Below the pieces are notes generated by a model, which had not been told where the DNA came from, searched no databases, and saw only the letters and a list, made by a program, of their open reading frames with translations. Shown here piece after piece: positions 49,279-58,084 of a stretch of 64,000 nt of DNA; the first letter of the stretch is position 1, and each line of letters starts with the position of its first letter. The position numbers and the translations under genes were made by a program. This DNA comes from Actinomadura terrae (GTDB lineage: Bacteria > Actinomycetota > Actinomycetes > Streptosporangiales > Streptosporangiaceae). Location: NCBI RefSeq assembly GCF_022751215.1, contig NZ_JAICDG010000005.1:496001-560000 (forward strand), in the 5' to 3' direction.

Positions 49279-50067
49279 ATGGAAGTCCCAGCACTCGAGT
49301 GCTGCACCTGGCATATGGACGGCGATGTCGGTGTGCTGACGCTGAACCGTCCGGAACGGCTCAACGCGATCGCCAACACCGACATCGACGAGCTGGACCG
49401 CGTGATCATGCGGGCGGGCAAGGACCCCGCCGTCCGCGCGCTGGTGATCACGGGGGCGGGGCGCGGCTTCTGCTCGGGCGCGGACGTCAAGGAGTGGGCG
49501 GCGCGGTCCGACGCGGATGAGGAGTCCTGGCCAGCGAAGATGCACCGGACGATCGCGCGCCTGTACTGGCTGCCGAAGCCGGTCGTCGCGGCGGTGAACG
49601 GCGTCGCGGCCGGGTCGGGCTTCGACCTCGCGCTGACCGCCGACATGCGGTTCGGCTCGACCGCCGCCCGGTTCGGCCAGGTCTACGCGCAGCGCGGCAT
49701 CTGCCCCGACGCGGGCGGCTCCTACCTGCTGCCCCGGCTCGTCGGCGAGACCCGCGCCGCCGAGCTGATCTACACCGGCCGGATCATCGACGCGGACGAG
49801 GCGCTGCGCATCGGCGTCGTCAGCGAGGTCGTGCCGCCGGAGAAGCTGATGGAGCGGGCGCTGGAACAGGCGCGGATCTTCGCGTCCGGGCCGACGGTGG
49901 CGATCGGCGAGGCCAAGCAGAACATCCGGCTCGGGCACACGATCGGGATCGAGGAGGCGCTGCGCAACGAGGCCCGGGGCGCGCGCATCTGCGTGCACAC
50001 CGAGGACAAGGCCGAGGGCCTCCAGGCGGCGATCGAGAAGCGCCGCCCGGTCTTCGTGGGGCGCTGA
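49279..50067 (+). CDS. Enoyl-CoA hydratase/isomerase family protein
   Basis: A 262-residue crotonase-fold protein: GVLTLNRPERLNAI at the N terminus, the oxyanion segment ITGAGRGFCSGADVKEWA, and VNGVAAGSGFDLALTADMRF, followed by FGQVYAQRGICPDAGGSYLL. The Asp in PDAGGS stands where one catalytic Glu lies in true hydratases, so it may be a hydratase, isomerase or hydrolase. ATG at 49279 is preferred over the adjoining GTG. It belongs to the importer operon and its stop is next to the synthetase start. Confidence 0.9.
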   Translation: MEVPALECCTWHMDGDVGVLTLNRPERLNAIANTDIDELDRVIMRAGKDPAVRALVITGAGRGFCSGADVKEWAARSDADEESWPAKMHRTIARLYWLPKPVVAAVNGVAAGSGFDLALTADMRFGSTAARFGQVYAQRGICPDAGGSYLLPRLVGETRAAELIYTGRIIDADEALRIGVVSEVVPPEKLMERALEQARIFASGPTVAIGEAKQNIRLGHTIGIEEALRNEARGARICVHTEDKAEGLQAAIEKRRPVFVGR

Positions 50068-52175
50068 TGACAATCGAGCACGCGGTCAGGCACCGGCTCG
50101 ACCGGCTGTTCCGTCCCGCGAGCGTCGCGGTCGTCGGCGCCTCGCCGAAGGGCGGCTACGGGCTGCGGACGCTGCGGAACACGCGCGGCGCCGGGTTCAC
50201 CGGGCGGCTGTACGCGGTCCATCCGTCCCATGCGGAGGTGGACGGGGTGCGCGCCTACCGTTCGCTCCGCGACCTGCCCGAGGTGCCGGACGCGGTGGCC
50301 GCCGCGATCCCGGCGGCGGGCGTCCCGGCGCTGGCGGCGGAGGCGGCCGACCTCGGCGCGGGCTCCATGGTCGTGTTCGGCGCCGGGTTCGCCGAGCGGG
50401 ACGAGGCGGGCCGCCGCCTGCAACGCGACCTGGTCGCCGCCGCCGACGGACGGCTCCCGCTGATCGGGCCGAACTGCCTGGGCGTCGCGAGCTTCCGGGG
50501 CCGCGCCGCGCTCTGGGGCATCGAACTGCCGCTGCTGCACGCGGACGCCGACGGCGTCGTCGCGCTCGCCGCGCAGAGCGGCAACATGGCGCTGACCACG
50601 ATGCTGTCGGGACGGCTCCCGTCGGTCGCCTACGGGGTGTCGGCGGGCAACCAGGCCGTCCTCGACCTCGCGGACTGCCTGGAGTACTTCCTCACCGACC
50701 CCGGCGTCCGCGTCGTCTGCCTGGTGATGGAGGGGCTGGCCGACCTGGCGCGGTTCCGCGTCCTGGCCGAGCGGGCCGCCGCGCGCGACGTCGCGGTGAT
50801 CGTGCTGAAGGTCGGGCGGTCGGCGGTGGGCGAGGCCGCGACGGTCGCGCACACCGGCACGCTCGCCGGACGGGACGCCTCCTACGACGCGCTGTTCCGG
50901 CAGACCGGCGTGCACCGGGTCGACGACCTGGACGAGATGATCGCGCTCAGCGCACTGCTGGCCGCGCCGCGCCGCCCGCGCGGCGGGACCGTCGGCGTCT
51001 ACGCCAGCTCCGGCGGCGAGTGCGGGCTGGTCGCCGACCTCGCCGACGCGACCGGCGTCGCGCTCGCCGGCCTCGACACGGTCGCGCGCGACCGGCTGGC
51101 CGCCGCGCTGCCGCCCTACATGCCGGTGCGCAACCCGCTCGACCTCGGCGCCAACGCGTGGGGCGACCAGGCCATGTACCGGACGGCCGCGCTCGCCATG
51201 GGCAATTCGCCGGACGTGGACGTCGTCGCTTTCGTGGGCGACGCCCCCACCCACTCCGAGCCGCTGGACGAGATCGGCTGGCCGGAGATGGTCGGCGGCG
51301 CGGGCGAGGCGGCGGCGGAGCTGGACGTGCCGGTCGTGCTGATGACGACGACCACCGACGTCACGTCCGGGCTGATCGCGCTGGCGCGGCGGCACGGTGT
51401 GCCGCTGCTCGCGGGGGCGCGTCCGGCGCTACGGGCGATCGCGCTGGCGGGGACGCCGCGTCCGGCCATTCCCCGCGTGGACGAGCCGCCCGCCGACCCC
51501 GAAAGGAGGCGCCGCGCCACCGCACTCCTAAGCGGGCCTCTGTCGGAGTCGCAGGCCAAGGAGCTGCTGAGGCTCTACGGGATCGAGTCGCCGCCCGGCG
51601 AGGTCGCCAACGACACCGACACCGCAGCCGCGATCGCCGACCGCATCGGCTACCCCGTCGTGTGCAAGCTCCACGCGCCCGGCATCGCCCACAAGTCCGA
51701 CATCGGCGGCGTCGAGGTCGGGCTGCGCGACGAGGACGCGTTGCGCGAGGCGTTCGCCCGGATGACACGGCACGCCCCCAGCGTGCTCGTCGAGCGGATG
51801 GCGGGCCCCGGCACCGAACTGATCGTCGGCGGGCGCAACGACGCCGCCGGTTCCCTCGTCGTCCTCGGCGCAGGCGGCGTGCTCACCGAACTGATCGGCG
51901 ACTCCGTGGGCCTGCTCTGGCCGTTCACCCGCGACGACGTCCTCGACGCGGTGGACCGGCTGCGGATCGGCGCGCTCCTGCGCGGCTACCGGGGCGCGCC
52001 CCCCGCCGACCTCGGCGCGCTCGCGGACGCGGCGACCGCCGTGGGCCGCCTGCTCGCCGAGCTGCCCGAGGTCGCCGAGCTCGACGTCAACCCACTGCTG
52101 GCCGGGCCGGACGGCTGTCTCGCGCTCGACGCGCTGGTCGTCCGCCGCCCGGTGGAGAAAGGAGGGCGGAACTGA
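50067..52175 (+). CDS. Acyl-CoA synthetase, ADP-forming (acetate-CoA ligase type)
   Basis: A 702-residue fused NDP-forming acyl-CoA synthetase. It has a CoA-binding domain (VAVVGASPKGGYGLRTLRN), succinyl-CoA-ligase-like domains with the phospho-His in VAHTGTLAGRDASYDALFRQ, and a C-terminal ATP-grasp domain (GYPVVCKLHAPGIAHKSDIG, then LDVNPLLAGPDG). It makes an acyl-CoA from an acid, CoA and ATP through a phosphohistidine. It likely activates the acid taken up by the neighbouring importer. Start and stop are packed against its neighbours by one-base overlaps. Confidence 0.92.
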   Translation: MTIEHAVRHRLDRLFRPASVAVVGASPKGGYGLRTLRNTRGAGFTGRLYAVHPSHAEVDGVRAYRSLRDLPEVPDAVAAAIPAAGVPALAAEAADLGAGSMVVFGAGFAERDEAGRRLQRDLVAAADGRLPLIGPNCLGVASFRGRAALWGIELPLLHADADGVVALAAQSGNMALTTMLSGRLPSVAYGVSAGNQAVLDLADCLEYFLTDPGVRVVCLVMEGLADLARFRVLAERAAARDVAVIVLKVGRSAVGEAATVAHTGTLAGRDASYDALFRQTGVHRVDDLDEMIALSALLAAPRRPRGGTVGVYASSGGECGLVADLADATGVALAGLDTVARDRLAAALPPYMPVRNPLDLGANAWGDQAMYRTAALAMGNSPDVDVVAFVGDAPTHSEPLDEIGWPEMVGGAGEAAAELDVPVVLMTTTTDVTSGLIALARRHGVPLLAGARPALRAIALAGTPRPAIPRVDEPPADPERRRRATALLSGPLSESQAKELLRLYGIESPPGEVANDTDTAAAIADRIGYPVVCKLHAPGIAHKSDIGGVEVGLRDEDALREAFARMTRHAPSVLVERMAGPGTELIVGGRNDAAGSLVVLGAGGVLTELIGDSVGLLWPFTRDDVLDAVDRLRIGALLRGYRGAPPADLGALADAATAVGRLLAELPEVAELDVNPLLAGPDGCLALDALVVRRPVEKGGRN

Positions 52176-53332
52176 TGGACTTCGCGATTCCCGACCACCT
52201 CGTGGAGTTCCGCGAGGCCGTCCGCAGGTTCACCGAGACCGAGCTGATCCCCCACGAGGACTACGTGGAGGAGCACGACGGGCTGCCCGAGGAGGTCGAG
52301 CACCGCATCCGGGAACGCGCCGTCGCGATGGGCCTGAACTCGATGGGCATGCCCGAGGAGGTCGGCGGCGGCGGGCTGGACGTGCTTAGCCAGGTCCTGG
52401 TCACCGAGGAGCTGTTCCGCGCGCTCGGCGGCCTCGCCGAGGTCGTCCCGACGACACCGGGCATCCTGCTCGCCTGCGAGGGCGAGCAGCGCGAGCGGTT
52501 CCTGCTGCCGTGCGTGCGTGGCGACATCCAGTGGTGCTTCGCGCTGACCGAGCCCGACACCGGGTCGGACGCGGCGGGCATCAGCACCCGCGCGCAGCTC
52601 CGCGACGGCTCCTGGGTGATCAACGGGCGCAAGCGCTTCATCAGCCACGGCGACTCGGCCGACTTCGCGATCGTCTTCGCGCTCACCCACCCCGACCGCG
52701 AGCAGGACCGGATCACCGCGTTCCTCGTCGAGAAGGGCACGCCCGGGTTCAGCGTCGGGCAGCTCCACAAGACGATGGGGCACCGCGGCTACCGGCAGGC
52801 GGAGCTGGTCTTCGACGACTGCGCCGTCCCGGAGAGGAACGTGCTCGGCGAGCCGGGACGCGGTTTCGGCATCGCGCACGGCGGGCTCAGCAGCGGACGG
52901 ATCATGACCGCCGCGCGCTGCCTCGGCCCGATGGCCCGGCTCATCGACGACGGCGTCGAGTGGGCCAAGCAGCGGGTGCAGTTCGGCAAGCCCATCGCCG
53001 ACTACCAGGCGATCCAGTTCATGCTCGCCGACTGCGCCACCGACCTGCACGCCGCCCGGCTGATGACCTACAACGCCGCGTGGGCGGCCGACCAGGGCGA
53101 GGCGCCCAAGATCGTCCATGCCCGGGCGTCGGCGGCCAAGCTGTTCGCGAGCGAGGCGCTCGGCCGGGTCGCCGACCGCGTCCTCCAGATCTTCGGCGGC
53201 ACCGGCTACATGAACGAGACCTACGTCGAGCGCGCCTACCGCAACGCGCGGATCGAGCGGATCTGGGAGGGCACCTCCGAGATCCAGCGCATCATCCTCG
53301 CCCGGCAGCTCCTGAAACGCGGCATGTTCTGA
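52175..53332 (+). CDS. Acyl-CoA dehydrogenase, canonical
   Basis: A 385-residue acyl-CoA dehydrogenase: CFALTEPDTGSDAAGIST, KRFISHGDSADFAIVF, QIFGGTGYMNETYVERAYRN and the C-terminal RIWEGTSEIQRII, in which the Glu of WEGT is the expected catalytic base. It desaturates an acyl-CoA. It contrasts with the dehydrogenase at 1677, which lacks that Glu. It lies between the synthetase and the solute-binding protein in one operon; the ATG overlaps the previous TGA by one base. Confidence 0.93.
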   Translation: MDFAIPDHLVEFREAVRRFTETELIPHEDYVEEHDGLPEEVEHRIRERAVAMGLNSMGMPEEVGGGGLDVLSQVLVTEELFRALGGLAEVVPTTPGILLACEGEQRERFLLPCVRGDIQWCFALTEPDTGSDAAGISTRAQLRDGSWVINGRKRFISHGDSADFAIVFALTHPDREQDRITAFLVEKGTPGFSVGQLHKTMGHRGYRQAELVFDDCAVPERNVLGEPGRGFGIAHGGLSSGRIMTAARCLGPMARLIDDGVEWAKQRVQFGKPIADYQAIQFMLADCATDLHAARLMTYNAAWAADQGEAPKIVHARASAAKLFASEALGRVADRVLQIFGGTGYMNETYVERAYRNARIERIWEGTSEIQRIILARQLLKRGMF

Positions 53333-53397
53333 ACCCCGTCCCGCCCGCCCACTCACCACGAGGTCACACCCGCCGCCCACCCCACGAAGGATCAGCC

Positions 53398-54489
53398 ATG
53401 AAGATCACCGGCAACTCCCCCTCGCTCTCGCGCCGCGGCGTCCTGAAGGGCGGCGCGCTGCTGGCGGGCAGCCTCGCGGCGGCGCCCGTGCTCGGCGCCT
53501 GCGGCGGCTCCGGCGGCGGGGGCGGCAAGCGCGTCGTGGTCGCCGACTGGGGCGGCGCGCTCGTCGAGGCCGAGAAGAAATACATCTTCGAGCCGTTCAG
53601 CAAGGAGACCGGCATCGAGGTCGTCGTCTCCGGCCCGCCGACCGGCGCCAAGATCAAGGGAATGGTCGACACCGGCAACATCGAGTGGGACCTCATCGCG
53701 GGCGGGCCCGGCACCGTCCTGCCGATCGGGCGCGAGTACTTCGAGGCGCTGCCCGACAACCTGCTCAACATCCCCGGCATCGACCCGTCCTACGTCGACA
53801 AGAACTGGGTCACCTACTACCTGTTCTCGGTCGTGCTGGGCTGGAACACCTCCGTGATCGGGGCCGGTAAGCGGCTGACCGGCTGGCGTGACTTCTGGGA
53901 CACCCAGAAGTTCCCCGGACGCAGGTCGCTGCGCGGCGCCGACAACGGCGTCCCGCCGGACATGGAGTTCGCGGTGCTCGGCGACGGCGTCGACCCGAGG
54001 GCGGTGTACCCAATTGACGTCGACCGCGCGTTCCGCAGCCTCGACCGGATCAAGGGCCAGGTGCCGCAGTGGTGGGTGTCGGGCGCCCAGCCGGGCCAGA
54101 TGCTCGTCAGCAAGCAGGTCGGCGCCACGAGCATCTTCTCCGGACGGGTCGGCGAGCTGAAGGCCAAGGGCGCGCCGCTCGACTTCACCTACAACGGCGG
54201 CATGTTCGAGCTGGCGAGCTGGTCGGTGCCCAAGGGCGCGCCGAACAAGGAGAACGCCTTCAAGCTCATCGAGTACTCCGTCCGGCCGCAGGTGCAGGCG
54301 ACGATCTGGAGCAAGTATCCGAACGGCCCCGCGAACTCCAAGGCGCTCGCGCTGATGGACAAGGAGTTCGCCAAGACGCTCCCCTCCCACCCGGCGAACC
54401 TGGAGGTCCAGTTCCTCCAGAACAGCGAGTGGTGGGGGAAGAACCGCGACGCCGTCCTGAAGCGGTTCCAGCAGTTCGCGAAGTCCTGA
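53398..54489 (+). CDS. Tat-exported lipoprotein, PotD-like solute-binding protein
   Basis: A 363-residue periplasmic-type binding protein. The signal combines a clean twin-arginine motif SRRGVLKGG with a lipobox VLGAC, giving a Tat lipoprotein anchored outside the membrane. The mature part (VVVADWGGALVEAEKKYIFE, PGTVLPIGREYFEALPDNLL, PNKENAFKLIEYSVRPQVQ) is a PotD/type-2 periplasmic fold. It should deliver a small substrate to the permeases at 46257-48028. It is separated from the permeases by three catabolic genes, an uncommon order. Confidence 0.9.
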   Translation: MKITGNSPSLSRRGVLKGGALLAGSLAAAPVLGACGGSGGGGGKRVVVADWGGALVEAEKKYIFEPFSKETGIEVVVSGPPTGAKIKGMVDTGNIEWDLIAGGPGTVLPIGREYFEALPDNLLNIPGIDPSYVDKNWVTYYLFSVVLGWNTSVIGAGKRLTGWRDFWDTQKFPGRRSLRGADNGVPPDMEFAVLGDGVDPRAVYPIDVDRAFRSLDRIKGQVPQWWVSGAQPGQMLVSKQVGATSIFSGRVGELKAKGAPLDFTYNGGMFELASWSVPKGAPNKENAFKLIEYSVRPQVQATIWSKYPNGPANSKALALMDKEFAKTLPSHPANLEVQFLQNSEWWGKNRDAVLKRFQQFAKS

Positions 54490-54498
54490 GGAGAATTT

Positions 54499-55332
54499 GT
54501 GGAATCACTGGCAGGCCGTGCCTACCTCGTCACCGGGGGCGGCAGCGGCATCGGCGCGGCCACCGCGCTCCACCTCGCCCGGCTCGGCGCGTCCGTGACC
54601 GTGCTCGGGCGCCGGAAGGAGCCGCTGGAGACGGTCGCCGCCGAGGTGGAGCGCCGGGGCGGGCACGCCCTGGCGTTCCCCGCCGACGTCCGCGACCCGG
54701 AAGCCGTACAAGCGGGCCTGGACGCGAGCCTCGACCGGTTCGGAGGGGTCGACGGCCTCGTCAACAACGCCGCCGGGAACTTCGTCACGCCCGCCGAGCG
54801 CCTCTCCCCGAACGGCTGGCGCGCGGTCGTCGACATCGTCCTCAACGGCACCTGGAACTGCACCTCGGCGGTGGCCCGCGCGATGATCGACGCGGGCACC
54901 CCCGGCTCCATCGTCAGCGTGATCGCGACCTACGCCTGGACGGGCCACCCCGGCACCGTGCACAGCGCCGCCGCCAAGGCGGGCGTCGTCTCGATGACGC
55001 GGACGCTCGCCGTCGAGTGGGCCCGGCACGGCATCCGCCTGAACTGCATCGCCCCCGGCCCCACCGAGACCGACGGCGCGGGCGGCGCGCTATGGGCGAC
55101 CCCGGAGGACCGCGCACGCGTCCTGGCGTCGGTACCCCTGAACCGCTTCGCGGGCCCGCCCGAGATCGGCGACCTCACCGGCTTCCTGCTCAGCGACCGC
55201 GCGTCCTACATCACCGGCGAGACCCTCACCGCCGACGGCGGCCAGTGGCTGGGCAAACAGATCTACGGCCCGCCCCTCACCGAGACCACGACCAACGGAG
55301 GAGGCGCTCCCGCCGCTGGAACGCGACACTGA
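54499..55332 (+). CDS. SDR oxidoreductase, 2,4-dienoyl-CoA reductase-like
   Basis: A 277-residue short-chain dehydrogenase: the NADPH motif TGGGSGIGAATALHLARLG, NNAAGNF, and the segment HPGTVHSAAAKAGVVSMTRT. The usual Tyr of YxxxK is replaced by the H-S-A-A-A-K pattern known from 2,4-dienoyl-CoA reductases (DECR-type). It would fit the reduction of dienoyl-CoA intermediates in beta-oxidation by the neighbouring enzymes. GTG at 54499 follows GAGGAGAA. It is the last gene of the importer/catabolic operon, followed by a long hairpin. Confidence 0.88.
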   Translation: MESLAGRAYLVTGGGSGIGAATALHLARLGASVTVLGRRKEPLETVAAEVERRGGHALAFPADVRDPEAVQAGLDASLDRFGGVDGLVNNAAGNFVTPAERLSPNGWRAVVDIVLNGTWNCTSAVARAMIDAGTPGSIVSVIATYAWTGHPGTVHSAAAKAGVVSMTRTLAVEWARHGIRLNCIAPGPTETDGAGGALWATPEDRARVLASVPLNRFAGPPEIGDLTGFLLSDRASYITGETLTADGGQWLGKQIYGPPLTETTTNGGGAPAAGTRH

Positions 55333-55668
55333 ACGTCCTACCGGCCGGCCTCCACCCCCCTCCCGAGCACCGTGCACGGAAGGGACGGCCGGCCGGTAGG
55401 CACATACCTCCGCGTTCCTGACGGCGAGCGGACGTCCCGCGTCCCCAGTAAGGCGAGCTCCCGGTCGATCATCACTCGCGCGTTGGAGGCGACGGGACTG
55501 TCTCCCCAGCTGCCTAGGCAATGGGTTTTTCGTGGGAGAGACTTGCCACGGTGCCCACGAGGTTGGAGGTGGGCTAGGCGCATGGATTCTGCGATCTTGA
55601 TACTTGACCCGGAGTGAACACTTGACAGGCACGATCTAGAACCACCGAACAAGGAGGGTAACGGCGCG
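55333..55668. other. Gap after the importer operon
   Basis: This 336-base gap has no gene. The first 70 bases hold the terminator hairpin 55337-55400. The rest contains a short purine-rich stretch and, at 55651-55658, the AAGGAGGG site for the small peptide gene. TTGACA at 55622-55627 is a perfect -35 hexamer; no -10 partner is clear because the peptide gene starts only 41 bases later. Confidence 0.5.
55337..55400 (+). terminator. Long-stem terminator hairpin
   Basis: CCTACCGGCCGGCC (55337-55350) pairs over 14 bases with GGCCGGCCGGTAGG (55387-55400) across a 36-base loop. It begins five bases after the SDR stop and closes the importer/catabolic operon. Confidence 0.65.
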
Positions 55669-55779
55669 ATGGGTAACCACAACGACCCGAGCAAAAATGG
55701 CCAGGAGAAGGGGCGACCGATCCCACCACCAGAGAAGCCGAATCCTGACGGAGGCGGGAAGCACGAGAAGGGGAAGTGA
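55669..55779 (+). CDS. 36-residue Lys-rich peptide, candidate RiPP precursor
   Basis: The product begins MGNHNDPSKNGQEK and ends in GGGKHEKGK. It is hydrophilic, with six Lys, one Arg and the deamidation/isomerisation-prone pairs N10-G and D27-G. An excellent AAGGAGGG site (55651-55658) precedes the ATG. Its stop overlaps the GTG of a PIMT-like methyltransferase (GTGA at 55776-55779), so the two are translationally coupled. There is no signal peptide or lanthipeptide-type Cys. The most attractive reading is a substrate of the methyltransferase, as in imiditides, where a PIMT homologue turns one Asp into aspartimide; this is inference. Confidence 0.6.
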   Translation: MGNHNDPSKNGQEKGRPIPPPEKPNPDGGGKHEKGK

Positions 55780-56531
55780 ACCAGGCGGAACGCCTTAACC
55801 GAGCGATGATCCGAGAGATTGAGGAACTCGGAGATATCGGCCCGTGGCGTGACGCACTTCTGGCTGTTCCCCGGCATCTGTTCATTCCGGACGTCGCTTA
55901 CGTGTCGCCCGACGACGATGATAGCTACATCATCGACAGGAGAGCGGACCCCGAAAAGTGGTTGCGTTCCGCATACATGGACGTGGCAATCATCACTCAG
56001 ATAAATGACGGTGAATACCCCATAACGGACGCCGGGAAAGACGGCGCTAGGTTCACATCGTCGGCATCCGCGCCGTCGACCGTCATCGCGTTCCTATCGC
56101 TTCTAGGTGCGAGCAAAGGGCACAATGTCCTCGAAATCGGCACTGGAACAGGCTGGACGGCGGCGCTGCTAAGCGCCGTCGTCGGGGACCGAAACGTCAC
56201 TTCGATCGAAATCGACAAAGAGATCGGAATTCAGGCCGCACAGCACCTGCGGTCCGCTGGTTACGCACCACATCTCGTGACCGGCGACGGCGTGGACGGA
56301 TTCCCCGGTAAAGCTCCCTTCGACCGGATACATATCACCTGCGGGATCGATGAAATTCCGCCGCAATGGATCGATCAAACAAAGACAGGCGGAATCCTCG
56401 TCGCGCCCTACCGGCGGGAACTTGTGAGCCTTGTGGTTCACGAGGACGGCGAGGCCACTGTGAAGCGCTACGGCCGTGCTCGGTTCATGATGCTCCGTTC
56501 CCCAAGGGATGAGCCCCCAGGCGGGCAGTGA
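55776..56531 (+). CDS. PIMT-like O-methyltransferase
   Basis: A 251-residue SAM-dependent methyltransferase of the protein-L-isoaspartate O-methyltransferase family. Motif I is NVLEIGTGTGW (117-127), the post-I acid is VTSIEIDKE, and the substrate segment SSASAPSTVIAFL (95-107) corresponds to the PIMT active-site S-x-S/T-x-P region. A Tyr/Asp-rich insertion (41-60) precedes it. Repair PIMTs are free-standing; this one is coupled to a 36-residue peptide gene, which suggests a peptide-modifying role. Codons are less GC-rich than in the adjoining operon, a possible sign of transfer. Confidence 0.75.
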   Translation: MNQAERLNRAMIREIEELGDIGPWRDALLAVPRHLFIPDVAYVSPDDDDSYIIDRRADPEKWLRSAYMDVAIITQINDGEYPITDAGKDGARFTSSASAPSTVIAFLSLLGASKGHNVLEIGTGTGWTAALLSAVVGDRNVTSIEIDKEIGIQAAQHLRSAGYAPHLVTGDGVDGFPGKAPFDRIHITCGIDEIPPQWIDQTKTGGILVAPYRRELVSLVVHEDGEATVKRYGRARFMMLRSPRDEPPGGQ

Positions 56532-56553
56532 CATAGCCGTTCCTGCCGTCCCC

Positions 56554-56605
56554 ATGACGGCCCCACTCGGGTGGGACCGCCTTGGCCACGTCGTGAACGA
56601 GTTCC
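56554..56605 (+). pseudogene. Remnant of an XRE regulator C-terminus
   Basis: These bases encode in frame MTAPLGWDRLGHVVNEF and match bases 59330-59381, inside the intact XRE gene, where the protein reads MAAPLGWDRLDHVVDEF. The DNA identity is close to 90 percent over 50 bases. The match stops within a few codons and nothing upstream resembles the rest of the regulator. It is best read as the leftover 3' end of a second XRE gene. Confidence 0.65.
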
Positions 56606-56652
56606 CGTGCGGAGACGGGCAGGTCATTCCAGTCGCTTCGCCTCATGTGTCC

Positions 56653-57141
56653 CTACCTCTTGGTGACGCGGCCCTGGCAAACGTCCGTACAACAGCTCGT
56701 GCCCGTTCCCCAGAAATGATCGTCCAACGGCCACCCGTAGTGGCGCATCGCTCGGACGGTGATGGCGACCGACCGGCCACCGGTGATGGACGAGTTGGTG
56801 ACCGGCTGGTGATCGATGAACCGGCCTCCGGTCAGCTTCTCGCAGAATTCCCGGTAGTCCTCGGTCAGGTCCAGGAAGGCGTGCAGCGCGTCGTCGATCT
56901 CCTTACTCGGCGTGAGGTGGTTGAACTCCGCCTCGTCCTGCACGATGCCCTCGGGCGGGTCGGCCGGGTCGTACTCGGCGGCCGTCGCGAGGAAGCACAT
57001 CATCTGCTCCACCATCGCCTCGGCGTAGAAGCGAGCGACGTACACGTACTCGTTCCGGAGGCGCTCCACGAGCCGGTCGAACAGGTCGGGGGAGACCAAC
57101 TCCCTGGGGTTGCGAGGTGGGGCCTGGATTGTGAGCGTCAT
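56653..57141 (-). CDS. GRDP-like (glycine-rich-domain-type) hypothetical protein
   Basis: A 162-residue protein. The segment LTPSKEIDDALHAFLDLTED, followed by YREFCEKLTGGRFIDHQPV, resembles the D-x-x-WH-x-F-x-x-x-T-x-x-Y-x-x-FC pattern of the glycine-rich-domain-containing family. The C terminus (RHYGWPLDDHFW, then SCCTDVC) is typical of small actinomycete members. The function is unknown. It precedes, on the same strand, nothing but the decayed XRE remnant; upstream lies a BldC-like gene, and the three minus-strand genes may be one unit. Confidence 0.55.
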   Translation of the reverse strand: MTLTIQAPPRNPRELVSPDLFDRLVERLRNEYVYVARFYAEAMVEQMMCFLATAAEYDPADPPEGIVQDEAEFNHLTPSKEIDDALHAFLDLTEDYREFCEKLTGGRFIDHQPVTNSSITGGRSVAITVRAMRHYGWPLDDHFWGTGTSCCTDVCQGRVTKR

Positions 57142-57180
57142 GCGGTTTCTCCGTTCTCCTTGATGGCCATTCGGCCTTCC

Positions 57181-57384
57181 TTATGCCTCACGGCGTGTGA
57201 TGTCTCGCGCGAGTAGTTCGCGTACAGCCTTTTCGGGATAGCGGCGGTGGCCGCCCAGGGTCCAGACGTGGGGGATCAATCCGCGCTGGGCCCACCGGTT
57301 GACGGTCTTGGCGTCCACGCGAAACATGACGGCGACCTCCGCAGGTGTGAGCAGCGCATCAATTTCCGTTGTCTTTTGTGGCAT
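57181..57384 (-). CDS. BldC-like MerR/excisionase-type DNA-binding protein
   Basis: A 67-residue protein almost the size of BldC (68). LLTPAEVAVMFRVDAKTVNR, then WAQRGLIPHVWTLGGHRRYP and VRELLAR, follow the BldC pattern closely, with the HTH at about 10-35 and the wing GGHRRY. BldC controls development and antibiotic genes in Streptomyces; this paralogue is probably a local regulator of the peptide/methyltransferase region. The ATG at 57384 replaces a longer upstream frame without homology. Confidence 0.8.
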   Translation of the reverse strand: MPQKTTEIDALLTPAEVAVMFRVDAKTVNRWAQRGLIPHVWTLGGHRRYPEKAVRELLARDITRREA

Positions 57385-57419
57385 GGTCGGGGGTTCTCCG
57401 GTTGAAGGTCTTGGGGAAC

Positions 57420-57884
57420 TCAGGGAAGGGAAAGCCGCCGGACGGAGGAGATGCGCAGCACTGCCCACACCGTCTTCCCGCCACGCTCTTTTCTCATACC
57501 GTGGTCCCGGGAGAGTTCCTCCACGATGGCCAAGCCCCAGCCGTGCGGGTCGGGCGCGTCGTCGGGAACCGGTCCGGCGGGCATCGTCAGATCAGGCACG
57601 CCCTTCTTAGGCTCGCCCTTGGAGCGATCGTGTACCTCGATATGGAAGCCGTCCCGTCCGACGAACATCCGTAGTGTGATCGGCTTGTGGGTCGCCTTGA
57701 TCGAGTTGGTGACGAGTTCGACGGCCACGAGTACCGCGTCCTCGGTCGTCTCCACGCCGATGTTGTAGGTGCTCGCCGCAGCCCGCACCAAGCACCGGAC
57801 GCTCGGAATCACACTCGGCGTACTGGCCAGCTTGTGCCGCACCGCCAGGGGCGAGAATCGCGTGTCGTCCAGAGTCGTGGTCAC
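57420..57884 (-). CDS. Anti-sigma-type ATP-binding protein (HATPase_c)
   Basis: A 154-residue GHKL ATPase. VLVAVELVTNSIKATHKPIT (N box), VHDRSKGEPKKG (G1-like box) and HGWGLAIVEELSRDHGM (G2 box) are visible. Members act as serine kinases on anti-anti-sigma factors or as standalone ATP-binding regulators. GTG at 57884 follows AAGGAG, and the frame upstream is non-coding. In actinomycetes, such proteins are often paired with an XRE regulator and a small DNA-binding protein, as here. Confidence 0.82.
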   Translation of the reverse strand: MTTTLDDTRFSPLAVRHKLASTPSVIPSVRCLVRAAASTYNIGVETTEDAVLVAVELVTNSIKATHKPITLRMFVGRDGFHIEVHDRSKGEPKKGVPDLTMPAGPVPDDAPDPHGWGLAIVEELSRDHGMRKERGGKTVWAVLRISSVRRLSLP

Positions 57885-58084
57885 CGACCTCTCCTTGAAC
57901 AAAGGCTGGAGCAAAACGGCCATGCGTATCTTGACCCCAGAACAGTCCACATTCCGACATTCCCCGACAGGTCGGGCTCCTTGATCAGCGAAACGGCGGG
58001 GTCCGTCGAGCTGATGAATGAAAGAAACCACTCCACAGGACGCGAGTTCTAGTTCAAAATGGCGGATGTAGAAGGACGCGAGCG

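Noticed and set aside
55337..55400. An attachment site or transposon end
   Set aside because: The inverted repeat follows the last gene of an operon with a short loop and no recombinase or direct repeats, so it fits a terminator better.
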